A model generated the notes under the pieces. It made no database searches. It was not told the origin of the DNA and saw nothing but the letters and a program-made list of their open reading frames with translations. This document shows positions 1 to 8,215 of a stretch of DNA of 64,000 bases, in pieces. The position numbers and the translations under genes are program-made. This stretch comes from Solwaraspora sp. WMMD792 (GTDB lineage Bacteria > Actinomycetota > Actinomycetes > Mycobacteriales > Micromonosporaceae). Location: assembly GCF_029626105.1 (NCBI RefSeq), contig NZ_JARUBH010000009.1:3224001-3288000 (forward strand), in the 5' to 3' direction. Each line of letters begins with the position of its first letter. The stretch's first letter is position 1.

Positions 1-327
1 CTTGCGCAACGGCCGGTACGCGACCCGTTCGACCAGGGTCGCGGTCGCTGCCGACGCCAGCGCCGCGGCGACCATCGCGATCAGGAAGTAGAAGACGATC
101 TGGCCCACTCCGCTGACCACCGAGTCCTGGGTCAGGCCGAGCGCGCCCCAGGTCCACAGCGCGGCGAACGCGCCGGCGATGAAGACCTCGGAGTGGGCGA
201 AGTTGATGAGTCTGAGCACGCCGTAGACCAGCGTGTAGCCCAGCGCGACCAGGGCATAGATGGCGCCCTGTGTCAAGCCGGTCGTGGTGAGCTCTCCGAA
301 GTTCGAGAGCAGTCCGTTGACGTCCAA
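1..327 (-). CDS. livH: Branched-chain amino acid ABC transporter permease, LivH type (partial, N-terminal part)
   Basis: The gene runs off the left edge, so only about the first 109 residues are present. The N-terminal part reads LTQGAIYALVALGYTLVYGV followed by RLINFAHSEVF, the typical LivH first helix and conserved loop. LivH is one of the two membrane subunits that import leucine, isoleucine, valine or related compounds. I chose the TTG at 327 because GGAG lies 8 bases upstream; an ATG 14 bases further upstream is out of frame. The periplasmic-binding-type lipoprotein lies directly upstream on the same strand, separated by about 100 bases with a strong hairpin. Confidence 0.85.
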   Translation of the reverse strand, partial: MDVNGLLSNFGELTTTGLTQGAIYALVALGYTLVYGVLRLINFAHSEVFIAGAFAALWTWGALGLTQDSVVSGVGQIVFYFLIAMVAAALASAATATLVERVAYRPLRK

Positions 328-360
328 GGAGGGTGCTCCATCGAGGGCTGGGAAAAGAGT

Positions 361-396
361 CGGGTGCGGCCGGGAGCGTGCTCCCGGCCGCACCCG
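361..396 (-). terminator. Perfect 17-bp hairpin between binding-protein and permease genes
   Basis: Positions 361-377 and 380-396 are perfect reverse complements with a 2-base spacer (GT). The stem is almost all G and C and no T tract follows. It lies after the stop of the binding-protein gene and before livH on the minus strand. Such a hairpin can partly end transcription or protect the upstream message, giving more binding protein than permease. The effect is inferred. Confidence 0.7.
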
Positions 397-426
397 CTAG
401 ACAGCTGATCTCGCCGATCGGGCGGA

Positions 427-1590
427 TCAGGGCTTGGGGATCTCCTGGTCCGCCACGACCTCGCCGTCGACGACCTTGAACGCCCAGACGACAACCTGGT
501 TGACGTCCATCTCGCCCTTCTCGTCGAACTTGTAGCTGGCCGCGACGCCTTCGCCCTCGTAGTTCTTCACCCACTCGAGCAGCGCCTCGCGGGTGGTGTT
601 GCCCTCCTTGATGCCCTCGAGCATGATGTTCGCCGCGTCGTAGGCGGTGTCGCTGTAGGTGCCCGGCGGGCTACCGTGCAGCGCCTCGTAGTCGGCGGCG
701 AAGCTACCGCGCGCCTCGGTGGCCGGCTGGCAGGGGCAGGTGAGAATGGTGCCCTCGGCGGCGGCCGCACCAGCCGACTCGACGAACGCCGGGTCGTTGA
801 CGCCGTCACCGGCAACCATCGTCGCGGTGATGCCCGCGTCGGTGAGCTGCTTACGGATCAGGCCGGCCTCCTGGTAGTAGCCACCGAAGAAGACCGCGTC
901 CGCCTCCGAGGAACGCACCTTGGTGACGGTCGCGGAGAAGTCGACCTGCTTGCCCTCGCCCTGAACCTTGTCGGAGTCGACAACCAGGTCACCGAGGACG
1001 TTCTTGACCTCGTCGGCCAGCCCGGCGCCGTACGCCGACTGGTCGTCGATGACGAAGACCTTCTCCGCGTTCAGCACGTCGCGGATGTAGACACCGGCGG
1101 CCGGGCCCTGGCTCAGGTCGTTGCCGACGCCCCGGAAGAAGGTCGGCCAGCCCTGGTCGGCCAGGCTCGGCCGGGTCGCCGACGGAGTGATGGTGACCAG
1201 ACCGGCCTCGGCGAACAGCGGGCCGGCCGCCTCCGACTCACCGGAGTACGCCGGACCGACGATGCCGAGCATCTTCTCGTCGTCGATGGCCCGCTGGGCC
1301 AGACCCGGCGCCTGGTCCGGGCTGCCCTGCGAGTCCAGGCCAACCAGCTCGACCTTGCAGTCCGGGTTCGCCTCGTTGTACTGCTCGACCGCGAGCGCGG
1401 CACCGTTGTTCTCGTTGATGCCGAGCGCCGCAGAGGGGCCGGTCAGCGCCCCGAAAAAGGCGATCTTGTAACCACACGCATCGCCGCCAGCTTCCGTAGT
1501 GTCGCCGTCGCCGCCGCCGCAGGCGGCGCCGCCCGCGACGAGCGCCATCATGGCGACGCCGCCGAGCACGCGGACAAGATTACGCTTCAA
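427..1590 (-). CDS. Branched-chain amino acid ABC transporter substrate-binding lipoprotein
   Basis: Extracellular binding lipoprotein of the Leu/Ile/Val-binding (type I periplasmic fold) family, 387 residues. The start is TTG at 1590, with AGGAGG about 10 bases upstream. It gives a short lipoprotein signal (LKRNL, a hydrophobic stretch, then AGGAACGGG with the lipobox Cys). A longer open frame reaches to 1743 but lacks a good ribosome site and would bury the signal peptide. The mature part begins with YKIAFFGALTGPSAALG, the usual family opening, and contains SATRPSLADQGWPTFFR in the ligand lobe. It is the first gene of the operon that continues into livH. The 265 bases upstream should hold its promoter. 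Confidence 0.9.
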   Translation of the reverse strand: MKRNLVRVLGGVAMMALVAGGAACGGGDGDTTEAGGDACGYKIAFFGALTGPSAALGINENNGAALAVEQYNEANPDCKVELVGLDSQGSPDQAPGLAQRAIDDEKMLGIVGPAYSGESEAAGPLFAEAGLVTITPSATRPSLADQGWPTFFRGVGNDLSQGPAAGVYIRDVLNAEKVFVIDDQSAYGAGLADEVKNVLGDLVVDSDKVQGEGKQVDFSATVTKVRSSEADAVFFGGYYQEAGLIRKQLTDAGITATMVAGDGVNDPAFVESAGAAAAEGTILTCPCQPATEARGSFAADYEALHGSPPGTYSDTAYDAANIMLEGIKEGNTTREALLEWVKNYEGEGVAASYKFDEKGEMDVNQVVVWAFKVVDGEVVADQEIPKP

Positions 1591-1829
1591 GGCTCGAAAC
1601 CCTCCTAGATCCAATTGGCCCGAACCACCCACTGCCGATTGGCTCTTGCGGGAAGCACGCACCCAGCCGTTATCCCGGCCTTGGGGCGGGACGCTATCCC
1701 ACCTGCCGGGCACGCCGTAAGGTTCAGGAAGGGCCGTTGACAAAAACGTTACGTAGCGTGGCCTGACTGCCCGTATGGCTGTAACACGAGACGACCGTCA
1801 TCCCCCGACGTCGATGCCGGGGCAGCGGC

Positions 1830-1880
1830 TCACTGCTGCTGGCTGGCGGCCTCGGTTCACTGCTGCTGGCTGGCGGCCTC
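1830..1880. repeat. 24-bp exact tandem duplication across the ANTAR gene stop codon
   Basis: Bases 1830-1853 and 1857-1880 are identical (period 27). The second copy holds the last seven codons (EAASQQQ) and stop of the ANTAR gene. The first lies just downstream and repeats the same codons and stop in frame, so a second in-frame stop backs up the first. Confidence 0.85.
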
Positions 1881-2474
1881 ACCGGGCGTCTCGGCCAGGA
1901 TCCGGTCGGCGACGTCGCGCATGGTCATCCGGTGGTCCATCGCCATCCGCTGGATCCACTTGAACGCCTGCGGCTCCGTCATGCCGTACGAGGTCATCAA
2001 CATGCCCTTGGCCCGCTCGACGACCTTGCGGGTCTCCAGCCGGTCGGTCAGGCCAGCGACCTCGGACTCCAGCGCGGCCACCTCGGAGTAGCGGGACAGC
2101 GCGATCTCGATCGCCGGCACCAGGTCACTCTTCTGGAACGGCTTCACCAGGTACGCCATCGCACCCGCCGCCCGGGCCCGCTCCACCAGGTCCCGCTGGC
2201 TGAAGGCGGTGAGGATGACCACCGGGGCGATCCGGCCACCGGCGATCCGCTCGGCCGCCGCCAACCCGTCCATGATCGGCATCTTGATGTCAAGGATGAC
2301 CAGGTCGGGCTTGAGCTCCTCGGCGAGCCGGACGGCCGTCTCGCCGTCCCCGGCCTCGCCGACCACGTCGTAGCCCTCCTCCAGGAGCATCTCCGCCAGA
2401 TCGAGGCGGATCAACGCCTCGTCTTCCGCGATCAGCACCCGCCTGCGCTCGGCACCCGCCTGCGTGTCGGCCAC
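1857..2474 (-). CDS. ANTAR-domain response regulator (PdtaR-like)
   Basis: Receiver plus RNA-binding ANTAR protein of 205 residues. The receiver domain covers about residues 10-130: acidic pocket AEDE near residue 17, phospho-acceptor D62 in VILDIKMP, and the conserved Lys in LVKPF. The ANTAR three-helix domain follows at about 145-195 (KGMLMTSYGMTEPQAFKWIQ). Proteins of this class (Rv1626/PdtaR and AmiR/NasT relatives) bind two-hexaloop RNA terminators after phosphorylation by a PdtaS-type kinase; no such kinase is in the window. The gene appears monocistronic. In Streptomyces an ANTAR regulator lies between a liv operon and pyk (recalled), which fits the left neighbours here. Confidence 0.95.
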   Translation of the reverse strand: MADTQAGAERRRVLIAEDEALIRLDLAEMLLEEGYDVVGEAGDGETAVRLAEELKPDLVILDIKMPIMDGLAAAERIAGGRIAPVVILTAFSQRDLVERARAAGAMAYLVKPFQKSDLVPAIEIALSRYSEVAALESEVAGLTDRLETRKVVERAKGMLMTSYGMTEPQAFKWIQRMAMDHRMTMRDVADRILAETPGEAASQQQ

Positions 2475-2580
2475 GTACCCCTACCCCCAACGCTTGCCAC
2501 CCGACACCCACCGGGTTGGGTGTCGCCGCCTTCAGCGTAGTAGGTAGGCTTGCCGTAGCCGGGCCCCAGACCCGACAAAG

Positions 2581-2657
2581 GTCCCCGTACTCCAACCGGT
2601 AGAGAGACGGAGCTCAAACCTCCGACAGTGTGGGTTCGAATCCCACCGGGGGCACCA
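2581..2657 (+). tRNA. tRNA with CAA anticodon (tRNA-Leu-like, short variable loop)
   Basis: A cloverleaf can be drawn. The acceptor stem GTCCCCG pairs with CGGGGGC (one G-T pair). The anticodon stem CGGAG/CTCCG encloses the loop CTCAAAC, giving anticodon CAA. The T arm is GTGGG-TTCGAAT-CCCAC, and the 3' end encodes ACCA. The D arm is weak, with only three clear pairs (CTC/GAG). CAA would read the leucine codon UUG, but bacterial leucine tRNAs normally carry a long variable arm and this one has only about five bases there (ACAGT). It may be a divergent or specialised tRNA. Confidence 0.8.
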
Positions 2658-2753
2658 CCCGACCGGCCGGCACGCCGTCGTCGACCCGCCAGCCGCTGCG
2701 GATGTCCAAGACCAGGGTCACCGAGCACGCCGAGGGCGTAGGCTCGGCTGGTT

Positions 2754-3353
2754 ATGGAGCTGGTCATTGCACTCTTTTGCATAATCTCGCTGGTGGTGCT
2801 GGTCTTCGCCGGGTACGGCGTGGCGGTGTACAACGGACTGGTCACCGCCCGTAACGCGTTCCGGAACGCGTTCGCCCAGATCGACGTACAGCTGACCCGA
2901 CGCCACGATCTCATCCCCAACCTCGTCGAGGTCGCCAAGGGGTACATGAGACACGAACGTGAGGCGCTCGAAGCGGTGATCGCCGCTCGCGGCGGCGCGG
3001 TCGACGCGCAGGCCGCCGCGACCGGCAGGCCCGGCGACCCGGCCGCCATGCAGCAGCTCGCCGGTGCCGAGAACATGCTGACCCAGAGCCTGGGCCGGCT
3101 GTTCGCGCTCTCCGAGGCGTACCCGGACCTCAAGGCCAACCAGAACATGATGCAGCTGACCGAGGAGCTGACCTCCACCGAGAACCGGGTCGCGTTCGCC
3201 CGGCAGGCCTACAACGACGCGGTGATGGGCTACAACAACAAGCGGGAACGGTTCCCCGGCAGCATGATCGCGAACATGTTCTCGTTCGGCCCGGCCGCCC
3301 CGTTCGAGGTCGACGATCCGCAGCAGCGGCAGGCTCCCCGGGTCACCTTCTGA
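2754..3353 (+). CDS. lemA: LemA family membrane protein
   Basis: 199 residues. One N-terminal membrane helix (about residues 3-24) is followed by a helical-bundle domain with the LemA signature: a YNGLVTARNAFRNAFAQIDV segment, RRHDLIPNLVE, and the C-terminal VAFARQAYNDAVMGYNNKRE and FPGSMIA. LemA proteins are anchored by one helix and are often encoded beside membrane metalloproteases; the molecular role is not well defined. Only three bases separate its stop from the start of the M48 protease, so the two are surely cotranscribed. The start is ATG at 2754 with no strong ribosome site, about 100 bases after the tRNA. Confidence 0.93.
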   Translation: MELVIALFCIISLVVLVFAGYGVAVYNGLVTARNAFRNAFAQIDVQLTRRHDLIPNLVEVAKGYMRHEREALEAVIAARGGAVDAQAAATGRPGDPAAMQQLAGAENMLTQSLGRLFALSEAYPDLKANQNMMQLTEELTSTENRVAFARQAYNDAVMGYNNKRERFPGSMIANMFSFGPAAPFEVDDPQQRQAPRVTF

Positions 3354-3356
3354 TCG

Positions 3357-5282
3357 ATGAACTTCTTCGAGCGCCAGCGTCAGGTCCGGCGGGTCTCCGC
3401 CCGGCTGGTCGTGCTGTTCGTGGCCGCCGTCGTCGGCATCGTGGCCGTGGTCGACCTCGCCGTCTTCGTCGTCTTCGACGGCGCGTCCCGGCAACCGGCC
3501 GCGCTCCTCGGCATGCTGGTGGTGACCAGCCTGGCGACCGTCGCTGTGATCGGCCTGGCGGCGCTGGTCCGCACCGTCACGCTGCGCGGTGGCGGCGGGC
3601 GGGTCGCCCGGGAGCTCGGCGGCGTACCGGTGCCGCCGGACACCACCGACCCGCAGCTGCGCCGGCTGCGCAACGTGGTGGAGGAGATCGCCATCGCCTC
3701 CAGCGTGCCGGTGCCGGAGATCTACCTGCTGGCGCGCGAGGAGGGGATCAACGCGTTCGCCGCCGGCTGGTCGACCTCGGACGCGGCCATCGCGGTCACC
3801 CGGGGCACCCTGGAACGGCTCAACCGCGACGAACTGCAGGGCGTCATCGCCCACGAGTTCAGCCACGTGGTCAACGGCGACATGCGGCTGAACATCCGGC
3901 TGATGGGGCTGCTGTTCGGCATCCTGTTCCTGGCGGTGATCGGGCGCGGGCTACTGCGCACCGGATTCGTCAGCGGTGGCCGCTCCCGCAGCGACAACCG
4001 GGGCGGCAACCCGCTACCACTGATCGGGCTGGCGATGATCGCCGCCGGGTACGTCGGTGTGCTGGTCGGCCGGCTGATCAAAGCGTCGGTGTCCCGGCAG
4101 CGCGAGTACCTGGCCGACGCGTCGGCGGTGCAGTTCACCCGGCAGACCGCCGGGCTGGCCGGTGCGCTCAAGAAGATCGCCGGGCTGCCCGCCGGGTCAC
4201 AGCTGAAGAGTCCGAAGTCCGAAGAGGTCGGCCACATGCTGTTCGGGCCGGGTGGCAGGCTGACCGCGCTGTTCTCGACGCATCCACCGATCGCCGACCG
4301 GATCAAGGCACTCGATCCCAGCTTCGACCCGGCCGAGTTGACCACGCTGTCCCGGCGGTGGGCGGCGGCCCCGCCGTCCGGGCTCGCCGAGGACCGCGCG
4401 CTCGGGCTGACCGGCGGCGCCCCGGGCGGCGCCGCGTTGCCCGCCGACGACACCCGGGTGCCGATGGACCCGGCCCAGGTCGTCGACCGAATCGGCGCGC
4501 CGCCGGCGAGCGCCTACCAACACGCCGCCGACCTGCTCTCCCGGATCCCGCACGAGCTGACGGAGCGGGCCCGTCGACCGGACACAGTGGCACCGTTGAT
4601 CCTCGGCCTGCTGCTGTCGGCCGACCCGCAGGTCCGCGCCGGCCAGCATGCCGCCATCACCCAGCGGTACGGCACCCCGTTAGCTGACGCCGCCTGGCAG
4701 GCCGGTGCGCGGACCGCCGGCCTGCACCCGATGCTGCGGCTGCCGCTGGCCGAGATCGCCTTCCCCGCGTTGGCGCAGCGGTCACCGGCCGAACGCGACA
4801 CGCTCGCCGACGCGATGGCCACCCTGGTCCGGGCCGACGGGCGGATCAGCGTCTTCGAATACTGCCTGTCCCGGCTCGTCGGCGATGAGCTGCGCGAATC
4901 GCTGCGGCCATCGTCGCAGCCGGGCCACGGCCGGGGTACGCTGCGCGCCAGCCAACCAGCCGTACAGACGCTGCTCAGCATGCTCGCCCAGGCCGGGCAC
5001 CCGGATCCGGCCGCCGCGCAGCGGGCCTTCGCCGCCGGTGCGGCGCACGCCCTGCCCCAGGCATCCGTCCGGTTCACCCCGCCTGCGGGCGGCGTGCTGG
5101 AGCTGGAATCGGTCTGGCCGCTCCTCGACGAACTGCGCCCGGTGGAGAAGTCCCGGCTGGTGGCGGCGGCTGTCGCGGTGATCGGACACGACGGGGTGAT
5201 GACCGTGCCGGAGGTCGAGTTGCTGCGGACCATCTGCCTGATCCTGCACAGCCCACTACCACCACTGCCGGTGCCGGCCTGA
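3357..5282 (+). CDS. M48 family membrane zinc metalloprotease with long C-terminal domain
   Basis: 641 residues. Two membrane helices lie near residues 15-75. The zinc motif HEFSH is at 166-170 (H166, E167, H170), and the third ligand region REYLADASAVQF follows after further hydrophobic segments. A conserved STHPPIADRI segment ends the peptidase domain near residue 320. HtpX-like M48 proteases of about 290-320 residues degrade misfolded membrane proteins. This protein is twice that length. The extra 300 residues are helical and Ala-rich and contain a repeated pattern (AFPALAQRSPAERD, VRADGRISVFEYCL), reminiscent of tellurite-resistance-like helical domains; this is a tentative reading. It pairs with lemA, a common arrangement. 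Confidence 0.9.
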   Translation: MNFFERQRQVRRVSARLVVLFVAAVVGIVAVVDLAVFVVFDGASRQPAALLGMLVVTSLATVAVIGLAALVRTVTLRGGGGRVARELGGVPVPPDTTDPQLRRLRNVVEEIAIASSVPVPEIYLLAREEGINAFAAGWSTSDAAIAVTRGTLERLNRDELQGVIAHEFSHVVNGDMRLNIRLMGLLFGILFLAVIGRGLLRTGFVSGGRSRSDNRGGNPLPLIGLAMIAAGYVGVLVGRLIKASVSRQREYLADASAVQFTRQTAGLAGALKKIAGLPAGSQLKSPKSEEVGHMLFGPGGRLTALFSTHPPIADRIKALDPSFDPAELTTLSRRWAAAPPSGLAEDRALGLTGGAPGGAALPADDTRVPMDPAQVVDRIGAPPASAYQHAADLLSRIPHELTERARRPDTVAPLILGLLLSADPQVRAGQHAAITQRYGTPLADAAWQAGARTAGLHPMLRLPLAEIAFPALAQRSPAERDTLADAMATLVRADGRISVFEYCLSRLVGDELRESLRPSSQPGHGRGTLRASQPAVQTLLSMLAQAGHPDPAAAQRAFAAGAAHALPQASVRFTPPAGGVLELESVWPLLDELRPVEKSRLVAAAVAVIGHDGVMTVPEVELLRTICLILHSPLPPLPVPA

Positions 5283-5345
5283 TCGCTCACAGCCTGCCCC
5301 TGAAGCCGCGCTCGTGACGACGTCCTCGCTGACCGACCTCGTACA

Positions 5346-5416
5346 GCCGTGATCCACAGCGTCTCTTCGACCCGACACGCCGGCGTGTGGTCAGCTGGAG
5401 CGCAGTGGATCACGGC
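5346..5416. terminator. Nested inverted repeat between convergent genes
   Basis: A 12-bp arm at 5346-5357 (GCCGTGATCCAC) pairs with 5405-5416. Inside it lies a perfect 14-bp palindrome at 5375-5388. It sits between the M48 gene (plus) and the DUF397 gene (minus), so a two-way terminator is the simplest reading. Confidence 0.6.
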
Positions 5417-5438
5417 ACATGCGTCTGAAGATGGGCGG

Positions 5439-5630
5439 CTACCTCGTTACTCTGGCGAGAACGAGGAAGGCATCCCATCCGTGGGACGTGAAGAGCAACG
5501 TCGCCCCTTCCCGATCTTTGCTGTCTCGGACGGCGACGATTCCTGGGTAGTTGATTGCAACCTCGACACAGTTTCCTTGTGAGCTGCTTCGGCTGCTCTT
5601 CCGCCACTCCGCACCGGTCAGATCAGACAT
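5439..5630 (-). CDS. DUF397 domain protein
   Basis: 63 residues with the DUF397 hallmarks: WRKSSRSSSQGNCVEVA near the start, VAVRDSKD in the middle and a W-x-AFL segment near the end. These small actinobacterial proteins usually lie beside an XRE regulator with a DUF5753 domain and help control development in streptomycetes. The start ATG at 5630 has GGAGAGG upstream. It is the last gene of a minus-strand run: XRE/TPR regulator, SDR, then this gene after 35 bases. The regulator here is not of the usual DUF5753 type. Confidence 0.9.
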   Translation of the reverse strand: MSDLTGAEWRKSSRSSSQGNCVEVAINYPGIVAVRDSKDREGATLLFTSHGWDAFLVLARVTR

Positions 5631-5665
5631 GATTCCTCTCCGGTTGACTTCCGCCTATCTCCTAC

Positions 5666-6376
5666 CTACCAGGGTAGTAGCTTGCGGTTGTAGAAGAGGT
5701 CGCCGGTGGGTCCATCGTCGGGGAGCGTGGCCAGCCAGGTGAAGGTGTCGGCTGCTTCGCCGGGAGTGTGGTTGGCTTTTCCGTAGGCGAGGCGGGTGTC
5801 GACCTTTCCCGGCGACGCCGCGTTGACGAGGATGTTGTGCTCGTGTAGCTCTGCGGCGAGGATCTGGGTGAACGCGTTGACGCCTGCTTTGGAGACTCGG
5901 TAGGAGACGCTGCCGGTGCCCATTTCGGCGGACGTACCCATGTGGCTGGTGACGTTGACGATCCGGCCGTACCCGTTTCGCTTCATCTCGGGGATGGCGG
6001 CGGTGCAGCAGCGCCAGGTGCCGATGAGGTTCGCGTCGAGGGTCGCAGCGACCTTCTCCATGTCGGCCGCGCTGGCGGCCTGGCCTCGGTCGATGGCGAT
6101 GGCAGCGTTGTTGACCAGGACGTCGAGCCGGCCGTACTGGTAGCCGACGTCGGCCATGGCGCGCGCGACGCTGGCGGGGTCGGTGATGTCGAGCTGGTGG
6201 CCGGAGGCAGGCAGGCCGAGGCCGGTCAGCTCTGTGGCGGTGCGCTCTGCGGCTTCGTCGCTTCTGGCGGTGACCACGACGTGGAGGCCGGCCTGTGCGA
6301 GCTGCTGGGCGATTGCTCGGCCGAGCCCTCGGTTGGCTCCGGTGACGACGGCTACCCGCTGGACGTCCGATGTCAT
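5666..6376 (-). CDS. Short-chain dehydrogenase/reductase (classical SDR)
   Basis: 236 residues with a full classical SDR layout: the NAD(P) motif TGANRGLG at about 12-19, the structural NNAA motif, catalytic Ser in VTSHMG and the YxxxK pair in SYRVSKAG. The substrate cannot be told. The start ATG at 6376 lies four bases after the stop of the upstream XRE/TPR regulator, so the two are translationally linked. SDRs of this type often sit under control of such a regulator. The C-terminus ends with LFYNRKLLPW, as in carbonyl-reductase-like SDRs. Confidence 0.92.
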   Translation of the reverse strand: MTSDVQRVAVVTGANRGLGRAIAQQLAQAGLHVVVTARSDEAAERTATELTGLGLPASGHQLDITDPASVARAMADVGYQYGRLDVLVNNAAIAIDRGQAASAADMEKVAATLDANLIGTWRCCTAAIPEMKRNGYGRIVNVTSHMGTSAEMGTGSVSYRVSKAGVNAFTQILAAELHEHNILVNAASPGKVDTRLAYGKANHTPGEAADTFTWLATLPDDGPTGDLFYNRKLLPW

Positions 6377-6380
6377 GGTG

Positions 6381-7727
6381 CTATGCGACCAGACCCCGTA
6401 CGCGTTCGTCCAACTCGCGGGTGGCGGGGGTGTCGTACTTGGTAAGGCGGCTGTGGATGCCCATCAGCCGGTGATGGTTCCGGAGCGAGCGGGTCTTCAT
6501 GACCTCGGGCGCTGCGCGGTGCACGTACGCGCAGGCTTGTTCGACGTCGCCGAGGCTGGCGGTGACGCCCGCCCGCCAGATCAGATAGGTGGCGCGGTCC
6601 CGGCTGCGGGTCGTGGGTTGCAGGTCCAATGCTTGGGCGAGCCAGCGGTCGGCGTTCCGGTGGCGTTCGAGCATGAGGTAGCAGGCCGCGACCTGTGCGC
6701 AGTACTCGGCCTGGTCGAAGTAGCCGGCCCAGGTCGGGCCGGGCTCGTCATCAGCTCGGGCCATGTGCGTTTCCGCGCTGGTGAGACAGCGTTCCGCTGC
6801 ACTGGCGTCGTTAAGGGCGGCGTGGGCTCGGGCCTTGCGGGTGGCGAACATCGCCAGCACCCGCGCGGGAGCATCCCCGGCTCCATCGACGGCGGCGGTG
6901 GCCAGTGCGAGTGCTTCCTCTGCCCGGTCGCTGTCGACCCGCTGCAGGCTCATGCACTTCAGAATGTTCGCGCCGGCGGTCCGATCGTCGGCGAGGTGCG
7001 CGGTGTGCAGCGCGGAAACCCAGTAGCGCTCGGCTGCGGCCTGGTGGCCGGCGTCGAAGCTGGCCCAGCCGGCGATCCTGCCGAGTTCGGTGGCGACCGC
7101 GAACATCCGTCGGCCGATGCTGTCGGCGTAGGAGCTGTTGCTCAACAGGTCGGTGACGAGTCGCAGCTCCGCGTCCACGACGTCACGGACGCTTCCGCCG
7201 CCGAGGAGCGCGTCGATCTGCCGGAGAGTGGGGAGGCGTTGCTCGAAGCAGTCGACGAGCGAGGCGTCGAGTGGGCCGCCGTCCAGCGCCGAACGCAGCG
7301 GTGGCGGATCAAGCGTGAGCCACTGCTGTGCGAGTGTCGCCGCCGCGCCGACACCGAGGATCATGAACCCGCGCCGATCCATCACTGCTGCTCCCGCCGT
7401 CTCTCTCAACAGCGTCAATCCGCCGTCGATCGTCCAAGGGGTGTCGGTGTCGATCCGCTGACCGACCGGTAGCCAATGGGGCCAGCCCAGCTCGCGGACC
7501 GCCTGTCGCGGTACGCCCAACTCGTCGGCGAGCGCGCACTGAGTTGCGAGGTCGGGCACGACGCCCCAACGCTCCCAGCGCCACGCTTTCTCGCGTCGGG
7601 CAGCGGTGTTCAGCCGCCGGGCGATCTTGTCGACCAGATCCTGCTGACTCCAATTTCGATCATGCCGAACGTAGGCGAGCGGGTGCACCAAGATTCGAGA
7701 CTGGTTCTGGAAAGGATCGCTTCTCAC
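6381..7727 (-). CDS. XRE-family regulator with TPR-like domain
   Basis: 448 residues from GTG 7727. That start has GAGGGG a few bases upstream; a TTG at 7751 is possible but has no spacing for a ribosome site. The N-terminal helix-turn-helix covers about residues 20-75 (WSQQDLVDKIARRLN, then ALADELGVPRQAV). A segment containing DRRGFMILGVGAAATL follows, then about 300 residues of helical repeats rich in Ala, Leu and Arg typical of actinobacterial HTH-TPR regulators. The DRRGF-plus-hydrophobic segment resembles a twin-arginine signal but is common in the middle of these cytosolic regulators. It probably senses a small ligand or peptide and controls the SDR immediately downstream. Confidence 0.85.
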   Translation of the reverse strand: MRSDPFQNQSRILVHPLAYVRHDRNWSQQDLVDKIARRLNTAARREKAWRWERWGVVPDLATQCALADELGVPRQAVRELGWPHWLPVGQRIDTDTPWTIDGGLTLLRETAGAAVMDRRGFMILGVGAAATLAQQWLTLDPPPLRSALDGGPLDASLVDCFEQRLPTLRQIDALLGGGSVRDVVDAELRLVTDLLSNSSYADSIGRRMFAVATELGRIAGWASFDAGHQAAAERYWVSALHTAHLADDRTAGANILKCMSLQRVDSDRAEEALALATAAVDGAGDAPARVLAMFATRKARAHAALNDASAAERCLTSAETHMARADDEPGPTWAGYFDQAEYCAQVAACYLMLERHRNADRWLAQALDLQPTTRSRDRATYLIWRAGVTASLGDVEQACAYVHRAAPEVMKTRSLRNHHRLMGIHSRLTKYDTPATRELDERVRGLVA

Positions 7728-7960
7728 GGTTCCCCTCTCGTCTCGGATCAACCTACCGGAGATCGTGACGATCGAGCCGCACTAAAAGGACGTTTCATGT
7801 TCGGTCGGGTGTGGAGACAACACCAAGACAACAGCTGACGGGTGGAACGTCGGTCCGTAGCAGCGCTTTGCTGAGTGAGCGTCAAGGCGCCCTACCAATA
7901 GCTGATCATGACATGAGGGCGAAGGCGCACCATCTTCACGATCTGACGGAAGGGCGTCCA

Positions 7961-8215
7961 GTGCCTCAGCTTCTCCTCTCCCTACTTGCGGGGATCATCG
8001 TTGGCTTCGTCGCGGGGTTCCTACTCAACGTTGCACGTCGCCGCTGGTGTCCGAGGTGTGGGGCGACGTTGCGGTGTCCGGAATGTATGCCTCGGCATTC
8101 GATGCGGTTCAGCCCCACCGGGCTGTCCGGCGCGGCCGGTGCCGGTCGGTCCGGGGCTGTCGGTCGGGCTGCGGTGGACGCGGCTCGGGTCAACCAGGGC
8201 CGGTGGTCGCGGTGA
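7961..8215 (+). CDS. Small membrane protein with zinc-ribbon-like Cys motif
   Basis: 84 residues from GTG 7961, which has GGAAGG about 8 bases upstream; the open frame extends further upstream without a good site. One membrane helix (LLLSLLAGIIVGFVAGFLL) is followed at once by RRRWCPRCGATLRCPEC, two CxxC pairs that could hold zinc, and a Gly/Ala/Arg-rich tail. Function is unknown. It is the first gene of a three-gene run and overlaps the next gene as GTGA. Confidence 0.6.
   Translation: MPQLLLSLLAGIIVGFVAGFLLNVARRRWCPRCGATLRCPECMPRHSMRFSPTGLSGAAGAGRSGAVGRAAVDAARVNQGRWSR

Noticed and set aside
2581-2657. tRNA as attachment site of an integrated element
   Set aside because: No integrase gene, no second copy of the tRNA 3' end and no phage or conjugation genes were seen in the window.
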